The translations under genes were made by a program, and so were the position numbers. A DNA stretch of 64,000 bases from Methylomonas rapida (lineage in GTDB: Bacteria; Pseudomonadota; Gammaproteobacteria; Methylococcales; Methylomonadaceae): the NCBI RefSeq assembly GCF_024360925.2, contig NZ_CP113517.1, positions 1,364,001 to 1,428,000 of the forward strand, in the 5' to 3' direction. Shown piece after piece: positions 1 through 8,632 of the stretch; positions within the stretch are counted from its first letter, which is position 1, and every line of letters begins with the position of its first letter. The notes below the pieces were generated by a model, which ran no database searches, had not been told where the DNA came from, and saw nothing but the letters and a program-made list of their open reading frames with translations.

Positions 1-125
1 GTCAAGGCCTTGGCGGTTTTGCGCGATTGCTCCTCATCGCCGCGTTTGACCAAATGAAATAACGCGGAACCCAGGCTGGCGACAATGGCGATAAAAATGA
101 CGATGGCAACAATTTTTATGGTCAT
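1..125 (-). CDS. DUF2909 family small membrane protein (partial)
   Basis: The reverse strand reads from an ATG at 125 off the left edge of the window, giving about 41 residues that begin MTIKIVAIVIF. One hydrophobic helix is followed by a charged stretch (HLVKRGDEEQSRK). This is the pattern of the small twin-helix DUF2909 proteins often found between the cytochrome c oxidase structural genes and SURF1. It is divergent from the SURF1 gene, which fits an oxidase assembly locus. The C-terminus and second helix are outside the window, so the family call rests on the N-terminal half and on context. Confidence 0.7.
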   Translation of the reverse strand, partial: MTIKIVAIVIFIAIVASLGSALFHLVKRGDEEQSRKTAKAL

Positions 126-212
126 GGCGATACGTGGAAAGAAATGGAGCCCTTCATTCTGGATGATTCAAGCCGTCTTGCCAATCAATTTAACGCAGCA
201 AGCGAAACTCCT

Positions 213-959
213 ATGAACTTGACTTTGTTTGATAGACCCTTCCGGATTTCCTGGACTGGTCTCATGATTTACACGGTGCTGATGACGCTGCTCTGTGGTT
301 TGGGTTTTTGGCAACTGGCGCGCTCGGAACAGAAAAGGCTGTTGTTGGCGCAGCAACAGGCGGCTCTCGATGCCGGTTCGATCGATTTGAACCAACAGCA
401 AATCATCGATGTAGATGCGGTCAGATATCGCAAAGCCAGACTAAAGGGGCGTTATGACAATGCCCATCAGTTCCTGCTGGATAATCAAATCGTCGACGGC
501 AAAAATGGCTATTACGTATTGACTCCCTTTGTGCCGGAAGGACAGGGTACGGCAGTGTTGGTGAACCGAGGCTGGGTAGCGTTGGGTAAAGATAGAAATG
601 TCCTGCCCGATGTGAGTTTTGCTGCCGTAACACGCCAGGTCAGCGGGCGTATCAATCAGTTTCCTTCGGTCGGCATCAAATTGAAAGGCGCGGAAATTCC
701 AAGCGATAGCTGGCCTTCAGTGGTGCAACTGGTCGACAGCACGGTGTTGTCGGAAAAGTTGGGTTACCCGCTTGCAGGCTATCAATTCGAACTGGAGCCA
801 GCGGCAGAAGAAGGCTACAAGCGGGATTGGAAAATCAATGTGCCCATCCCGCCTGAAAAACATGTGGCCTATGCAGTACAATGGTTTGCTTTGGCGTTGA
901 CCTTGACCGCGCTGTTTATTTGGATCAGTACAAGAAATCGCAGTGAACAATCAGCTTAA
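213..959 (+). CDS. SURF1 family cytochrome c oxidase assembly protein
   Basis: A 248-residue protein from the ATG at 213 (MNLTLFDRPF). It has the SURF1 layout: an N-terminal membrane helix ending in GFWQLARSEQKR, a periplasmic middle with PFV and LVNRGWVALG motifs, and a C-terminal helix (HVAYAVQWFALALTLTALF). SURF1 proteins help insert heme A into subunit I of cytochrome oxidase. The frame is open upstream to an ATG at 144, but those extra residues are not hydrophobic and do not fit the family, so 213 is preferred. The 3' end overlaps the next gene by 17 bases, and a heme A synthase domain lies downstream. Confidence 0.9.
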   Translation: MNLTLFDRPFRISWTGLMIYTVLMTLLCGLGFWQLARSEQKRLLLAQQQAALDAGSIDLNQQQIIDVDAVRYRKARLKGRYDNAHQFLLDNQIVDGKNGYYVLTPFVPEGQGTAVLVNRGWVALGKDRNVLPDVSFAAVTRQVSGRINQFPSVGIKLKGAEIPSDSWPSVVQLVDSTVLSEKLGYPLAGYQFELEPAAEEGYKRDWKINVPIPPEKHVAYAVQWFALALTLTALFIWISTRNRSEQSA

Positions 960-1533
960 AAAAAATCGCATCACTATTTTGGTGATTTTCGCGATGTCAG
1001 TCATTCCGTTTGTGATCGCCTGGTTTCTGGCGGAGAACCCTAACAAGGTCAAACTGGGGACCAATAATGGCGAATTGATCACGCCACCAGTGACCACGCA
1101 GGCCAGTGATTTTAAGGGCTATGACGCTTTTTCCGCCGACAACATCAAAGAGCTCAAGGGACATTGGATCCTGATCAATGTGATAGGGCAAGGGGTGTGC
1201 GAGCAAGCGTGCCAGGATGGCCTATACAAAACCCAGCAAATTACCCTGATGATGGGCAAGGACATTGCCCGCATTCGTCGTTTGGCGCTGCTGCTTGAGC
1301 CTGCCAATCCGCCCTTGCCCAAACCATGGCAGGAGGACGCCCGCTTATTGAAAGCTGTACCGTCGCAAACGCTGAAAGACACGCTCCATCATTCGATTCA
1401 TCAATCGGAACCCGGCGGCTTGTTGATCATGGACCCCTTGGGCAATTTGATGATGCAATACGCGGCCGGATACGATCCCTATAAAGTCAGAAACGACTTG
1501 AGCAAGTTATTGAGAATTTCACAAATCGGTTAA
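943..1533 (+). CDS. Membrane-anchored SCO/thioredoxin-like protein of the oxidase assembly cluster
   Basis: 196 residues from a GTG at 943 that overlaps the SURF1 stop. One N-terminal membrane helix (residues 10-29) is followed by a periplasmic domain. That domain has GHWILINV, a C-x3-C pair in GVCEQAC, and a late segment SEPGGLLIMDPLGNLMM typical of thioredoxin-fold SCO proteins. SCO proteins use CxxxCP plus a distal His to carry copper to the Cu-A site; here the proline after the second Cys is missing and no clear distal His is seen. A role in copper or thiol handling for the oxidase is inferred from the motif and from its place between SURF1 and heme A synthase. Confidence 0.65.
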   Translation: MNNQLKKNRITILVIFAMSVIPFVIAWFLAENPNKVKLGTNNGELITPPVTTQASDFKGYDAFSADNIKELKGHWILINVIGQGVCEQACQDGLYKTQQITLMMGKDIARIRRLALLLEPANPPLPKPWQEDARLLKAVPSQTLKDTLHHSIHQSEPGGLLIMDPLGNLMMQYAAGYDPYKVRNDLSKLLRISQIG

Positions 1534-1537
1534 ACAC

Positions 1538-3505
1538 ATGTTTAGAAAATTGAGTTTGTTTTGCGCGATCCTGGCGCTGATCGTCATTGTCATGGGGGCT
1601 TATGTCCGGTTATCCGATGCCGGTTTGGGCTGCCCGGATTGGCCGGGTTGTTACGGCAAGGCATTGGTTAGCGACAGTGCGCAATTCAAGGCTGATGCGC
1701 AAGCCAGTTTTCCAAATAGTCCGGTCGATACCGGCAAAGCCTGGAAAGAAATGACGCATCGCTATCTGGCCGGCGCCCTGGGCGTGCTGGTGCTGGCGAT
1801 GTTCGCGCTGGCCTGGCGCCTAAAGCAACAACGCGCCGCGATGATAGGCTGGAGCAGTGGCTTGTTGGCATTGATCGGCTTGCAGGCGGCGCTGGGCATG
1901 TGGACGGTCCAGCTAAAAGTCATGCCCTTGATCGTAACGCTGCATTTATTGCTGGGCTTCATGACTTTTTGGGCCATAAGTTGGACCTGGCTGCGCAGTC
2001 ATCCTGAGGCAAGCTTACGCACCGTTGCAGCGGGTCCTAAATGGTTCGCGTTATTTGCGATGTTGGTGTTGAGCCTGCAAATCGCGTTGGGCGGTTGGGT
2101 CAGCAGTAATTATGCTGCCTTGGCTTGTACCGATTTACCGCGTTGCCAAGGTCAGTGGTTGCCCGAGATAAGCGCGGATGCCTTTGATGTTTTCGCCGAG
2201 GATGGCGCAGCGTTATCCTCGGCCGGCAAGGCCGCGATTCATGCCTTGCATCGCCTGGGTGCAGTCATCACCTTCGTAGTGTTGTCGATGCTGATGTTGT
2301 CGGCGACCTCGGAGCATCACCCCAAAGGCGTTCGCCGTAGCGGCGTGTTGTTGAGTGCGTTGCTGTTGGTGCAAATCGTGCTGGGTATTTTTACCGTCAA
2401 GCACGGCGTTCCGCTGAGTCTTGCGGTGGCGCACAATGCTTTTGCCGCATTGCTGATGTTGCCTATTTTGGGCATTTATTTCTATAGCCGCTATGCGTTT
2501 CCGGGCGAGGAAGCTGCGGAAGTGGAAGTGCGGATTGAAGCGCCCGTCGAAGAAATCGTCAGCAAGGAAATTACCGCAGAGCCGGAATCGCTGTATCAGC
2601 GCCTGAAAACGCAGTTGAAAAAAACCCGCGGTAGCCTGGGGGATGCGATCGGCAGTTTGACCTTTGGTGAAAGCGCTGTTACCCGGGAATTGCTGGACGA
2701 TGTCGAGGCCAATTTGATCATGGCCGATCTGGGAATCGAGACCACGACCCAAGTCATCAAGCACCTCCGAGACAATCTGGAAAAGGATCAGTTGAAAGAT
2801 GTCAATGCGCTGACCACGGCCCTGAAACAGAATTTGTTCGACATGCTGCAACCCTGCAGCCAGCCGTTGCAAATCGACAAGCAAGAAGGCCCCTTCGTGA
2901 TTTTGGTGGTCGGCGTCAATGGCGCCGGTAAAACCACCACGATCGGCAAGCTGGCTAATCGCTTGCAGGCGCAAGGCCATAGCGTGATGCTGGCCGCCGG
3001 GGATACTTTCCGTGCCGCCGCCGTCGAGCAATTGCAAACCTGGGGCGAGCGCAACGGCATTCATGTGGTGGCGCAACATACCGGCGCGGATTCCGCTTCG
3101 GTGATTTTCGACGCCGTGCAATCCGCCAAAGCCAAAGGCATAGACGTGCTGATCGCCGACACCGCCGGGCGTTTGCATACCAAGTCCAATTTGATGGACG
3201 AATTGAGTAAAATCAAGCGCATCATGGGCAAGCTGGATGCAACGGCGCCGCACGAAGTCTTGCTGGTACTGGATGCCGGCACTGGTCAAAATGCCTTGTC
3301 GCAGGCGCGCCTGTTCGATCAGGCCGTGGGTTTGACCGGTATTGCGTTGACCAAACTGGATGGTACCGCGAAAGGTGGGGTTATTTTTGCGTTGGCCAAC
3401 CAATTGCAGAAACCGATTCGCTTTATCGGCGTCGGCGAAGCGATCGAAGATTTACAGGATTTCGACGCCAAAAGTTTCGTCGATGCGTTGTTTGCAAAAG
3501 AGTGA
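1538..3505 (+). CDS. Heme A synthase (CtaA) - SRP receptor (FtsY) fusion protein
   Basis: One open frame of 655 residues carrying two complete families. Residues 1-320 are CtaA/COX15: about eight membrane helices with the expected histidines H74, H136, H235/H238 and H299, converting heme O to heme A. Residues 321-350 are an acidic, Glu-rich linker. Residues 350-655 are FtsY N and G domains, starting with the amphipathic helix YQRLKTQLKKTRGSLG, then the P-loop GVNGAGKTTT (459-468), DTAGRLH (541-547) and TKLDGTAKGG (605-614). No stop codon or obvious internal ATG separates the modules. FtsE and FtsX follow, as is usual after ftsY; ctaB, which often follows ctaA, is absent. The fusion would tether the SRP receptor to the membrane through a heme enzyme. 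Confidence 0.93.
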   Translation: MFRKLSLFCAILALIVIVMGAYVRLSDAGLGCPDWPGCYGKALVSDSAQFKADAQASFPNSPVDTGKAWKEMTHRYLAGALGVLVLAMFALAWRLKQQRAAMIGWSSGLLALIGLQAALGMWTVQLKVMPLIVTLHLLLGFMTFWAISWTWLRSHPEASLRTVAAGPKWFALFAMLVLSLQIALGGWVSSNYAALACTDLPRCQGQWLPEISADAFDVFAEDGAALSSAGKAAIHALHRLGAVITFVVLSMLMLSATSEHHPKGVRRSGVLLSALLLVQIVLGIFTVKHGVPLSLAVAHNAFAALLMLPILGIYFYSRYAFPGEEAAEVEVRIEAPVEEIVSKEITAEPESLYQRLKTQLKKTRGSLGDAIGSLTFGESAVTRELLDDVEANLIMADLGIETTTQVIKHLRDNLEKDQLKDVNALTTALKQNLFDMLQPCSQPLQIDKQEGPFVILVVGVNGAGKTTTIGKLANRLQAQGHSVMLAAGDTFRAAAVEQLQTWGERNGIHVVAQHTGADSASVIFDAVQSAKAKGIDVLIADTAGRLHTKSNLMDELSKIKRIMGKLDATAPHEVLLVLDAGTGQNALSQARLFDQAVGLTGIALTKLDGTAKGGVIFALANQLQKPIRFIGVGEAIEDLQDFDAKSFVDALFAKE

Positions 3506-3523
3506 TCCTAAAAACATCGGTAG

Positions 3524-3616
3524 TCCACGAAAAGCACGAAATACACGAAAGTAAGCTTTGAAATTTTCCGTGCTCCCTTCGGTTGAGTTCACGGTAGGCT
3601 TTGTGTTTTTCGTGGA
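3524..3616. repeat. Hairpin-forming dispersed repeat
   Basis: Arms at 3524-3537 (TCCACGAAAAGCAC) and 3603-3616 (GTGTTTTTCGTGGA) are inverted copies with one mismatch, and an inner AGCACG/CGTGCT pair extends the fold. It fills most of the 163-base gap between the ctaA-ftsY fusion and the Rpn-like gene. It looks like a small non-coding palindromic element. It has no T-run placed to make it a normal terminator of the upstream gene. Confidence 0.6.
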
Positions 3617-3668
3617 GCAAAAGCTTTTTCTAGGATGATCGGCGTGAATCAAAACAACCAGGGCGTGC

Positions 3669-4487
3669 ATGGGTCATAAGGACATCATATCCAAGCAGGT
3701 TTTCAAGCGAATCTTGATCGATGTGGCGACCTATGTGTTCGCGCTCGAGCTCGATAAGGTCGAATTGATTGAAACCGAACAACAGCGGGTCGAAGACCGG
3801 CGCGCGGATTTGACCGCCAAGGTCAAGGATAAACAGGGACAGCGTTTTATACTGCATATCGAAATTCAAAATCAAAATCGTGGCGATATGCCGGATAGGA
3901 TGCTGCGATACTTGACCGATATTCGCTTGAATCATCCAGGCGAAGAGGTTTTTCAATACCTGTTGTATATCGGTGAAGAGCGGTTGACCATCCCGGAAGG
4001 GATTGAATCCAGGCAATTGAACTATCGCTATGGGTTAGTCGACATGCACGCGATAGACTATAAGTTGTTTATGGCGCAAGATACGCCAGATGCCATAGTG
4101 ATGGCGATTCTGTGTGATTTTAAGGGGGAATCCGCGTCGCGCGTCGTTCACGACTTATTGAGCAAGCTGATGCAATTGACGCGGCACGACGCCAGAAGTC
4201 TGCGTGAATATATCAGCATGCTGGAAATTCTGGCCAGCAACCGAAACATCGACATCGATATACAGCAGGAGTTTGCAATGTTACAGGTTGAAATCGAAAA
4301 ATTACCCAGCTTTGTGATGGGCGAAAAGAAAGGCCTTAAAATGGGGTTGGAAAAAGGCATCGAAACGGGCGAAAAACGCAAAGCCCTCCTGGTTGCCAAG
4401 CGCTTATTGGCCTTACAGATGCCCATTGAACAAATCGCCCAGATTACCGAACTGGAAACGGCCGAAATAGAAAAATTACTTTCATGA
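3669..4487 (+). CDS. Rpn family recombination-promoting nuclease / PD-(D/E)XK transposase-like protein
   Basis: 272 residues. The N-terminal half has the PD-(D/E)XK core of the Rpn/PDDEXK_2 family: Asp in RRADLTAKV, then FILHIEIQNQ supplying the E-x-Q pair. The C-terminus has the charged tail usual in these proteins (EKKGLKMGLEKGIETGEKRK), ending in a short helical repeat. Rpn proteins are DNA nucleases related to transposases and act in RecA-independent recombination or in phage defence. The gene sits between the fused ftsY and ftsE, separating genes that are normally adjacent, with a hairpin repeat just upstream. This placement suggests an insertion into the ftsYEX operon. Confidence 0.85.
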   Translation: MGHKDIISKQVFKRILIDVATYVFALELDKVELIETEQQRVEDRRADLTAKVKDKQGQRFILHIEIQNQNRGDMPDRMLRYLTDIRLNHPGEEVFQYLLYIGEERLTIPEGIESRQLNYRYGLVDMHAIDYKLFMAQDTPDAIVMAILCDFKGESASRVVHDLLSKLMQLTRHDARSLREYISMLEILASNRNIDIDIQQEFAMLQVEIEKLPSFVMGEKKGLKMGLEKGIETGEKRKALLVAKRLLALQMPIEQIAQITELETAEIEKLLS

Positions 4488-4509
4488 AAACGAGGCTTGA
4501 AAGCATCCG

Positions 4510-5166
4510 ATGTTAAGATTCGAGCACGTCAGCAAACGCTATCCCGATGCCGGCGACGCCCTGGTAGACGTCAACTTTCATTTGGCGCACGGCGAAATGG
4601 CGTTTCTGACCGGACGCTCCGGCGCCGGTAAAAGTACCTTGCTCAAACTCATTGCAATGATGGAGCAATGTACCCGTGGGGTCGTGATGCTGGACGGTAA
4701 AAACATCACGCGCATTGGCGACAGTAAAATCCCGTATTTGCGCCGTAATCTAGGGTTGATCTTCCAGGATTACAAGCTGTTGAATGACCGAACCGTGTTC
4801 GACAACGTCGCCTTGCCGCTGGTCGTATCCGGGCATTCCCATCAGGAAATCGGCCGACGGGTGAGGGCGGCACTGGATAAAGTCAGTTTGTTGGGCAAGG
4901 AAAGAAAACACCCATTAGCCTTGTCTGGCGGCGAACAGCAGCGCGTCGGCATTGCTCGCGCCATCGTCAACAAACCGAAATTGATTTTGGCGGATGAGCC
5001 GACCGGTAATCTCGATCCGGAATTGTCGGCGGAAGTCATGCACATGTTCGAACAGTTCATGCAGGTCGGGGTGACGATATTGATCGCCACGCACGATATC
5101 GAACTGATCAACCGCCTGGGGCACCGGGTATTGCACCTCGATAAAGGCCATTTGGTAACGAGTTGA
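4510..5166 (+). CDS. ftsE: Cell division ATP-binding protein FtsE
   Basis: 218 residues, the normal length. It has Walker A GRSGAGKST (residues 36-44), a Q-loop in LIFQDYKLL, the ABC signature LSGGEQQR, Walker B LILADEPT and the H-loop ATHD. FtsE is the ATPase of the FtsEX complex, which couples the divisome to septal peptidoglycan hydrolases. The ATG at 4510 follows a GAGG-like site. The gene runs into ftsX with essentially no spacing. The distance from the upstream ftsY module is enlarged by the Rpn-like gene. Confidence 0.95.
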   Translation: MLRFEHVSKRYPDAGDALVDVNFHLAHGEMAFLTGRSGAGKSTLLKLIAMMEQCTRGVVMLDGKNITRIGDSKIPYLRRNLGLIFQDYKLLNDRTVFDNVALPLVVSGHSHQEIGRRVRAALDKVSLLGKERKHPLALSGGEQQRVGIARAIVNKPKLILADEPTGNLDPELSAEVMHMFEQFMQVGVTILIATHDIELINRLGHRVLHLDKGHLVTS

Positions 5167-5168
5167 GC

Positions 5169-6146
5169 ATGAGACGAAACCGGCATAAGCAAATCGTGCG
5201 CAAACGCCCGCAAGACAAGCTGAAAGAAAAATTTCACGCCTACATGCTTAATCACGCCCATGGCTTGTTTTCCAGCCTGGGGCGCTTGAGCCGCACGCCG
5301 TTCACCTCGACGATGACCGTAATCGTCCTGGCCGTGGCGATTGCGCTGGCGGGGTGTTTTTACATCGTCGTCGCCAATATTCAACAGTTGACCGGCAACT
5401 TGCGAACCAGCAATCAAATGTCGTTGTTTCTGAAAGATCACATCAACGATGTGGCAGGACAAAAACTGGCGGAACAATTGGCGCAAAACGCCAACGTCGA
5501 CAGCATCAAATTCATCGGCAAAAAGCAGGCGATGGATGAATTCAAGGCCAACAGTGGTTTTGGTGATGCCTTGAACGCGCTAGACAGCAATCCCTTGCCC
5601 AACGTGATTCAAGTATTGCCTAAAGACGTATTGGATAGCCGCGAAGCGCTGGATAACCTGATGGCCGAATTCAAACGCATGCCGGAAGTCGAATTCGTGC
5701 AAGTCGACATGCAATGGGTGGAACGTCTGCAAGCCATCATGCGTATCGCCAGTCGCGGCGTCACCGTCGTTTCCGTGTTGCTGGGTTTTGCCGTAACCTT
5801 CATCACCGGCAATACCATTCGTTTAGAATTGCATAATCGCAAGGAAGAAGTGTTTATCTCCAAACTGGTAGGCGCCACCAATGCCTTCATCCAGCGGCCA
5901 TTTTTATACACCGGTTTTTGGCTGGGTTTCATTGCCGGCTTTTCCGCCTGGCTGATCGTGACCATCATGCTGTTGATCCTGGAATCACCCGTCGAACAGT
6001 TGTCCTCGCTTTACAACAGTTCCTTTGAATTGCTGTACTTGAGTTTTTCCGAATTCATCCTGATGCTGATGCTGTCTTCGGGCTTGGCGGTATTGGGTTC
6101 CTGGGCGGTGTTGCATTACCAACTGCGCCTGATCAAGCCGGAGTGA
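5169..6146 (+). CDS. ftsX: Cell division protein FtsX
   Basis: 325 residues from the ATG at 5169, two bases after the ftsE stop; a TTG at 5163 in the same frame would overlap ftsE. The topology is that of FtsX: a basic cytoplasmic N-terminus, a first helix (VIVLAVAIALAGCFYIVV), a large periplasmic domain, and three C-terminal helices with the FtsX/MacB-type segment LELHNRKEEVFISKLVGATNAFI. With FtsE it forms the membrane complex that controls septal hydrolases. Length and helix spacing match gammaproteobacterial FtsX. Confidence 0.95.
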   Translation: MRRNRHKQIVRKRPQDKLKEKFHAYMLNHAHGLFSSLGRLSRTPFTSTMTVIVLAVAIALAGCFYIVVANIQQLTGNLRTSNQMSLFLKDHINDVAGQKLAEQLAQNANVDSIKFIGKKQAMDEFKANSGFGDALNALDSNPLPNVIQVLPKDVLDSREALDNLMAEFKRMPEVEFVQVDMQWVERLQAIMRIASRGVTVVSVLLGFAVTFITGNTIRLELHNRKEEVFISKLVGATNAFIQRPFLYTGFWLGFIAGFSAWLIVTIMLLILESPVEQLSSLYNSSFELLYLSFSEFILMLMLSSGLAVLGSWAVLHYQLRLIKPE

Positions 6147-6147
6147 C

Positions 6148-6579
6148 ATGAGCAAATTCTGGGAAACGAAAACACTGGCACAGATGACCACTGAAGAGTG
6201 GGAGTCTCTCTGCGACGGCTGCGGCAAGTGCTGCTTGATCAAACTGGAAGACGAAGATACCGGAGAACTGGCTTTTACCAGTGTGGTTTGCGACCTGATC
6301 GACCTGGAAACCTGTCGTTGCACCCGCTACAGCGAGCGCTGCACGCTGGTGCCTGAATGCATAGATTTGAAGCAACACGACTTTACCGAATACCGCTGGA
6401 TGCCTTCCACCTGCGCGTATCGTTTATTGATCGACGGCAAGCCTCTACCGAATTGGCACCCGTTGGTTTCCGGCACTTCCGAATCCGTCAAAGATGCGGG
6501 CGTGTCGATTAGTAGCTATGCGGTCAAGGAATCGCAGGTGGATGATCCGGAAGATCATATAATCGAATGGTTGGAATGA
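6148..6579 (+). CDS. YcgN family cysteine cluster protein (UPF0260)
   Basis: 143 residues with the cysteine pattern of the YcgN/UPF0260 family: CDGCGKCC near the N-terminus, then CRCTRYSERCTLVPEC, and the tail WMPSTCAYRLL...LPNWHPL. The cysteines suggest metal or Fe-S binding, but the family has no established reaction. It starts one base after ftsX and is probably co-transcribed. Its 3' end overlaps the convergent sulfatase-like gene by 25 bases, which marks the border between the cell-division genes and the polysaccharide locus. Confidence 0.9.
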   Translation: MSKFWETKTLAQMTTEEWESLCDGCGKCCLIKLEDEDTGELAFTSVVCDLIDLETCRCTRYSERCTLVPECIDLKQHDFTEYRWMPSTCAYRLLIDGKPLPNWHPLVSGTSESVKDAGVSISSYAVKESQVDDPEDHIIEWLE

Positions 6580-8630
6580 GATATCCATTCGTCCAATTTC
6601 GGCTGTAGTTCGGCTACGATTTCCGGGTAGTGATCAATAACGTTACGATAGGGATCGTTTTTCAGATCATAGAGCTGATAAACCGCGCCATGATAGGTTG
6701 GAATATAAACAAGCTTCCAGCGGTCATCCTGAATGGAACGATTTTTGGCTTGAATTACTGTTGGATAGTATTTCTCATCAATGACCAAGGTGCCAGATTT
6801 TATATCGGGAATGGTCAGTAATTCGATAATGTCAGGATATGTAATCTGGTCGGGGTGTTGTCCAGGTATTTTTCCCATCCAAACGCCGGTTTCCTGGTAG
6901 GCATATAAATTTGGATTTGAATTATCTTTCAAATACGGAGCCAAGCTAACGCCATCGATATCTTTTGGTATCTCCATGCCCAATAAATCCAGCATGGTGG
7001 GCATAAAGTCGATTGTTCGACAAACGTGGCTGAATTTGACGTTTTTAGGTACGCCCGGACCGCTAATGATCAATGGTATGCGGGCACTGGGATCGTTGCC
7101 AATCAACGTATTTCCCTGACCCCAGCACTCGGTTTCGAAGAAATCTGTGCCGTGATCGCTATAGATCACGATAAAAGTATTGTCTCTTAAGCCGCATTTA
7201 TCGATGTGGTCGATAATCTTACCCACCTCGTCATCAAATTCTTTGACGCAACTATCGTATAGATTGATTATTTGACTTAAATCATGATGTTCGACCGTCG
7301 ATTCCTGGCTTTCCACGATTTGTTCAGGCGTATTGAGATCTGTCATGATGAAGCGGGAGTCACCGGTGTAATCTTTAGGCGTGAACAAATTGTAATAAGG
7401 ATACTCGGAGCCGAAGGGAACATGAGTGGTTGAAGTGAATAAATTGATAAAAAAAGGTTGATTTTTTTTTGCAAGTTCAGAAATGGTATTACGGCATTCA
7501 CGTCCCAAGTGACTAGTCAATGGTTTGCCGGCTAGATAATATATTTCCGGTAGAAATCGGTTACCAAAATTGTTATGAGTGAATAAAGACAAAAAAAGTC
7601 GTAAATAGGCAGGGCCTTGTCTAAGTAACAGCTTTAAATTCCATTGATCATCAGGAACTGATAATTTCTGAAAGCCAAAATTTATTTTTTTGAAGTCGGC
7701 GCCGGCCCAATCAGATATTGCGCAAGTTACATAATTATTTTTATTTAACGACTGTATGAAGCTATTGCATGAAAGCTTGCTTTCGGCTAGGTCTGGATAA
7801 TTATCTCTGATGAAATGATTATGCGGCCAAAGGCCTGTTAAAAAAGACGTTAAGCTAGGAGCTGTACGCGCTAATGGTGTAATGCAATTTTCAAATAGCA
7901 CACCTTGTTCGCAGAGTTTATCGATATTGGGTGTTAATTTCCTGTGATACGCAAGTCCTCCAAGTTTGTCGGCGCGTAAAGTGTCTACCCCTATAAGGAT
8001 AATGTTGTTTTTAATGGGTTCTCGAGGCAAAACAGGGATTTTAGAAGTTCTAGCTTTATGAATAGGAAGTAAAGCGAGATAAAAGGTGAACGAGGCACAG
8101 ACATACAAAGCCATTAATATCATGTCGTGTGAGAATGCCCAATATGCTAAAAATAAATATATGGGGGATAAAGTGCCAATCAACACTGCACAGAATATTG
8201 ATATTCTAGTGGGATTTAGATTGCGCCAGAGAGGTGTAAGGCGAGAAAAACGAAATTGGCTGGATAATTGCAGGGATGCCGGGATGTAAAGGAGATTATG
8301 TGAAAATGCAAAAGAAGATGTAATGGTAAAAGATAATAATGAGGCGAGGAAACAGTTTGTCCATGTCAGTGAATTGGAATCGAAGAAAACTGATTCTGCG
8401 TATAGCATTAAAGGCCCGGGGGCTGAAACTATACTAATAACTATGAAAGACCAGGTTAGAATCCTAAAAAAAGCAAAAACTGCGTATGCGCGAAAGTGGT
8501 TTTCAATGGCCTTTTTTATTTTTGGGCCTGTTCGGCTATAACTATTGAAAGCAAATGTGGCTAATATGGTAGTGAGTAATAAAGAAGTGGCAAATGGAGT
8601 AAGAAAAATTAAATAAAAAATATCGAACAT
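6555..8630 (-). CDS. Membrane-bound sulfatase/phosphotransferase-like protein
   Basis: 691 residues: about five membrane helices in the first 190 residues, then an alkaline-phosphatase-fold hydrolase domain from about residue 208. Metal-binding motifs are visible: GVDTLRAD (D216) and SDHGTDFFE. The residue at the nucleophile position is Thr256 in LARTAPSLTSFLTG, where classical sulfatases have CxPSR; Thr is used by LtaS- and EptA-type transferases of the same fold. Five helices plus a periplasmic domain also resemble those transferases. It is the last gene of the minus-strand polysaccharide operon, so the substrate is probably the surface polymer or a lipid-linked form. Sulfate removal and phospho-group transfer both remain possible. 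Confidence 0.75.
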   Translation of the reverse strand: MFDIFYLIFLTPFATSLLLTTILATFAFNSYSRTGPKIKKAIENHFRAYAVFAFFRILTWSFIVISIVSAPGPLMLYAESVFFDSNSLTWTNCFLASLLSFTITSSFAFSHNLLYIPASLQLSSQFRFSRLTPLWRNLNPTRISIFCAVLIGTLSPIYLFLAYWAFSHDMILMALYVCASFTFYLALLPIHKARTSKIPVLPREPIKNNIILIGVDTLRADKLGGLAYHRKLTPNIDKLCEQGVLFENCITPLARTAPSLTSFLTGLWPHNHFIRDNYPDLAESKLSCNSFIQSLNKNNYVTCAISDWAGADFKKINFGFQKLSVPDDQWNLKLLLRQGPAYLRLFLSLFTHNNFGNRFLPEIYYLAGKPLTSHLGRECRNTISELAKKNQPFFINLFTSTTHVPFGSEYPYYNLFTPKDYTGDSRFIMTDLNTPEQIVESQESTVEHHDLSQIINLYDSCVKEFDDEVGKIIDHIDKCGLRDNTFIVIYSDHGTDFFETECWGQGNTLIGNDPSARIPLIISGPGVPKNVKFSHVCRTIDFMPTMLDLLGMEIPKDIDGVSLAPYLKDNSNPNLYAYQETGVWMGKIPGQHPDQITYPDIIELLTIPDIKSGTLVIDEKYYPTVIQAKNRSIQDDRWKLVYIPTYHGAVYQLYDLKNDPYRNVIDHYPEIVAELQPKLDEWISHSNHSII

Positions 8631-8632
8631 GT

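Noticed and set aside
2213..3403. Long minus-strand frame of 396 codons
   Set aside because: It lies wholly opposite the ctaA-ftsY fusion, whose motifs are unmistakable, and its translation is Gln/His-rich without family features.
4842..5486. Minus-strand frame of 214 codons
   Set aside because: Antisense to ftsE and ftsX, both of which have complete motifs.
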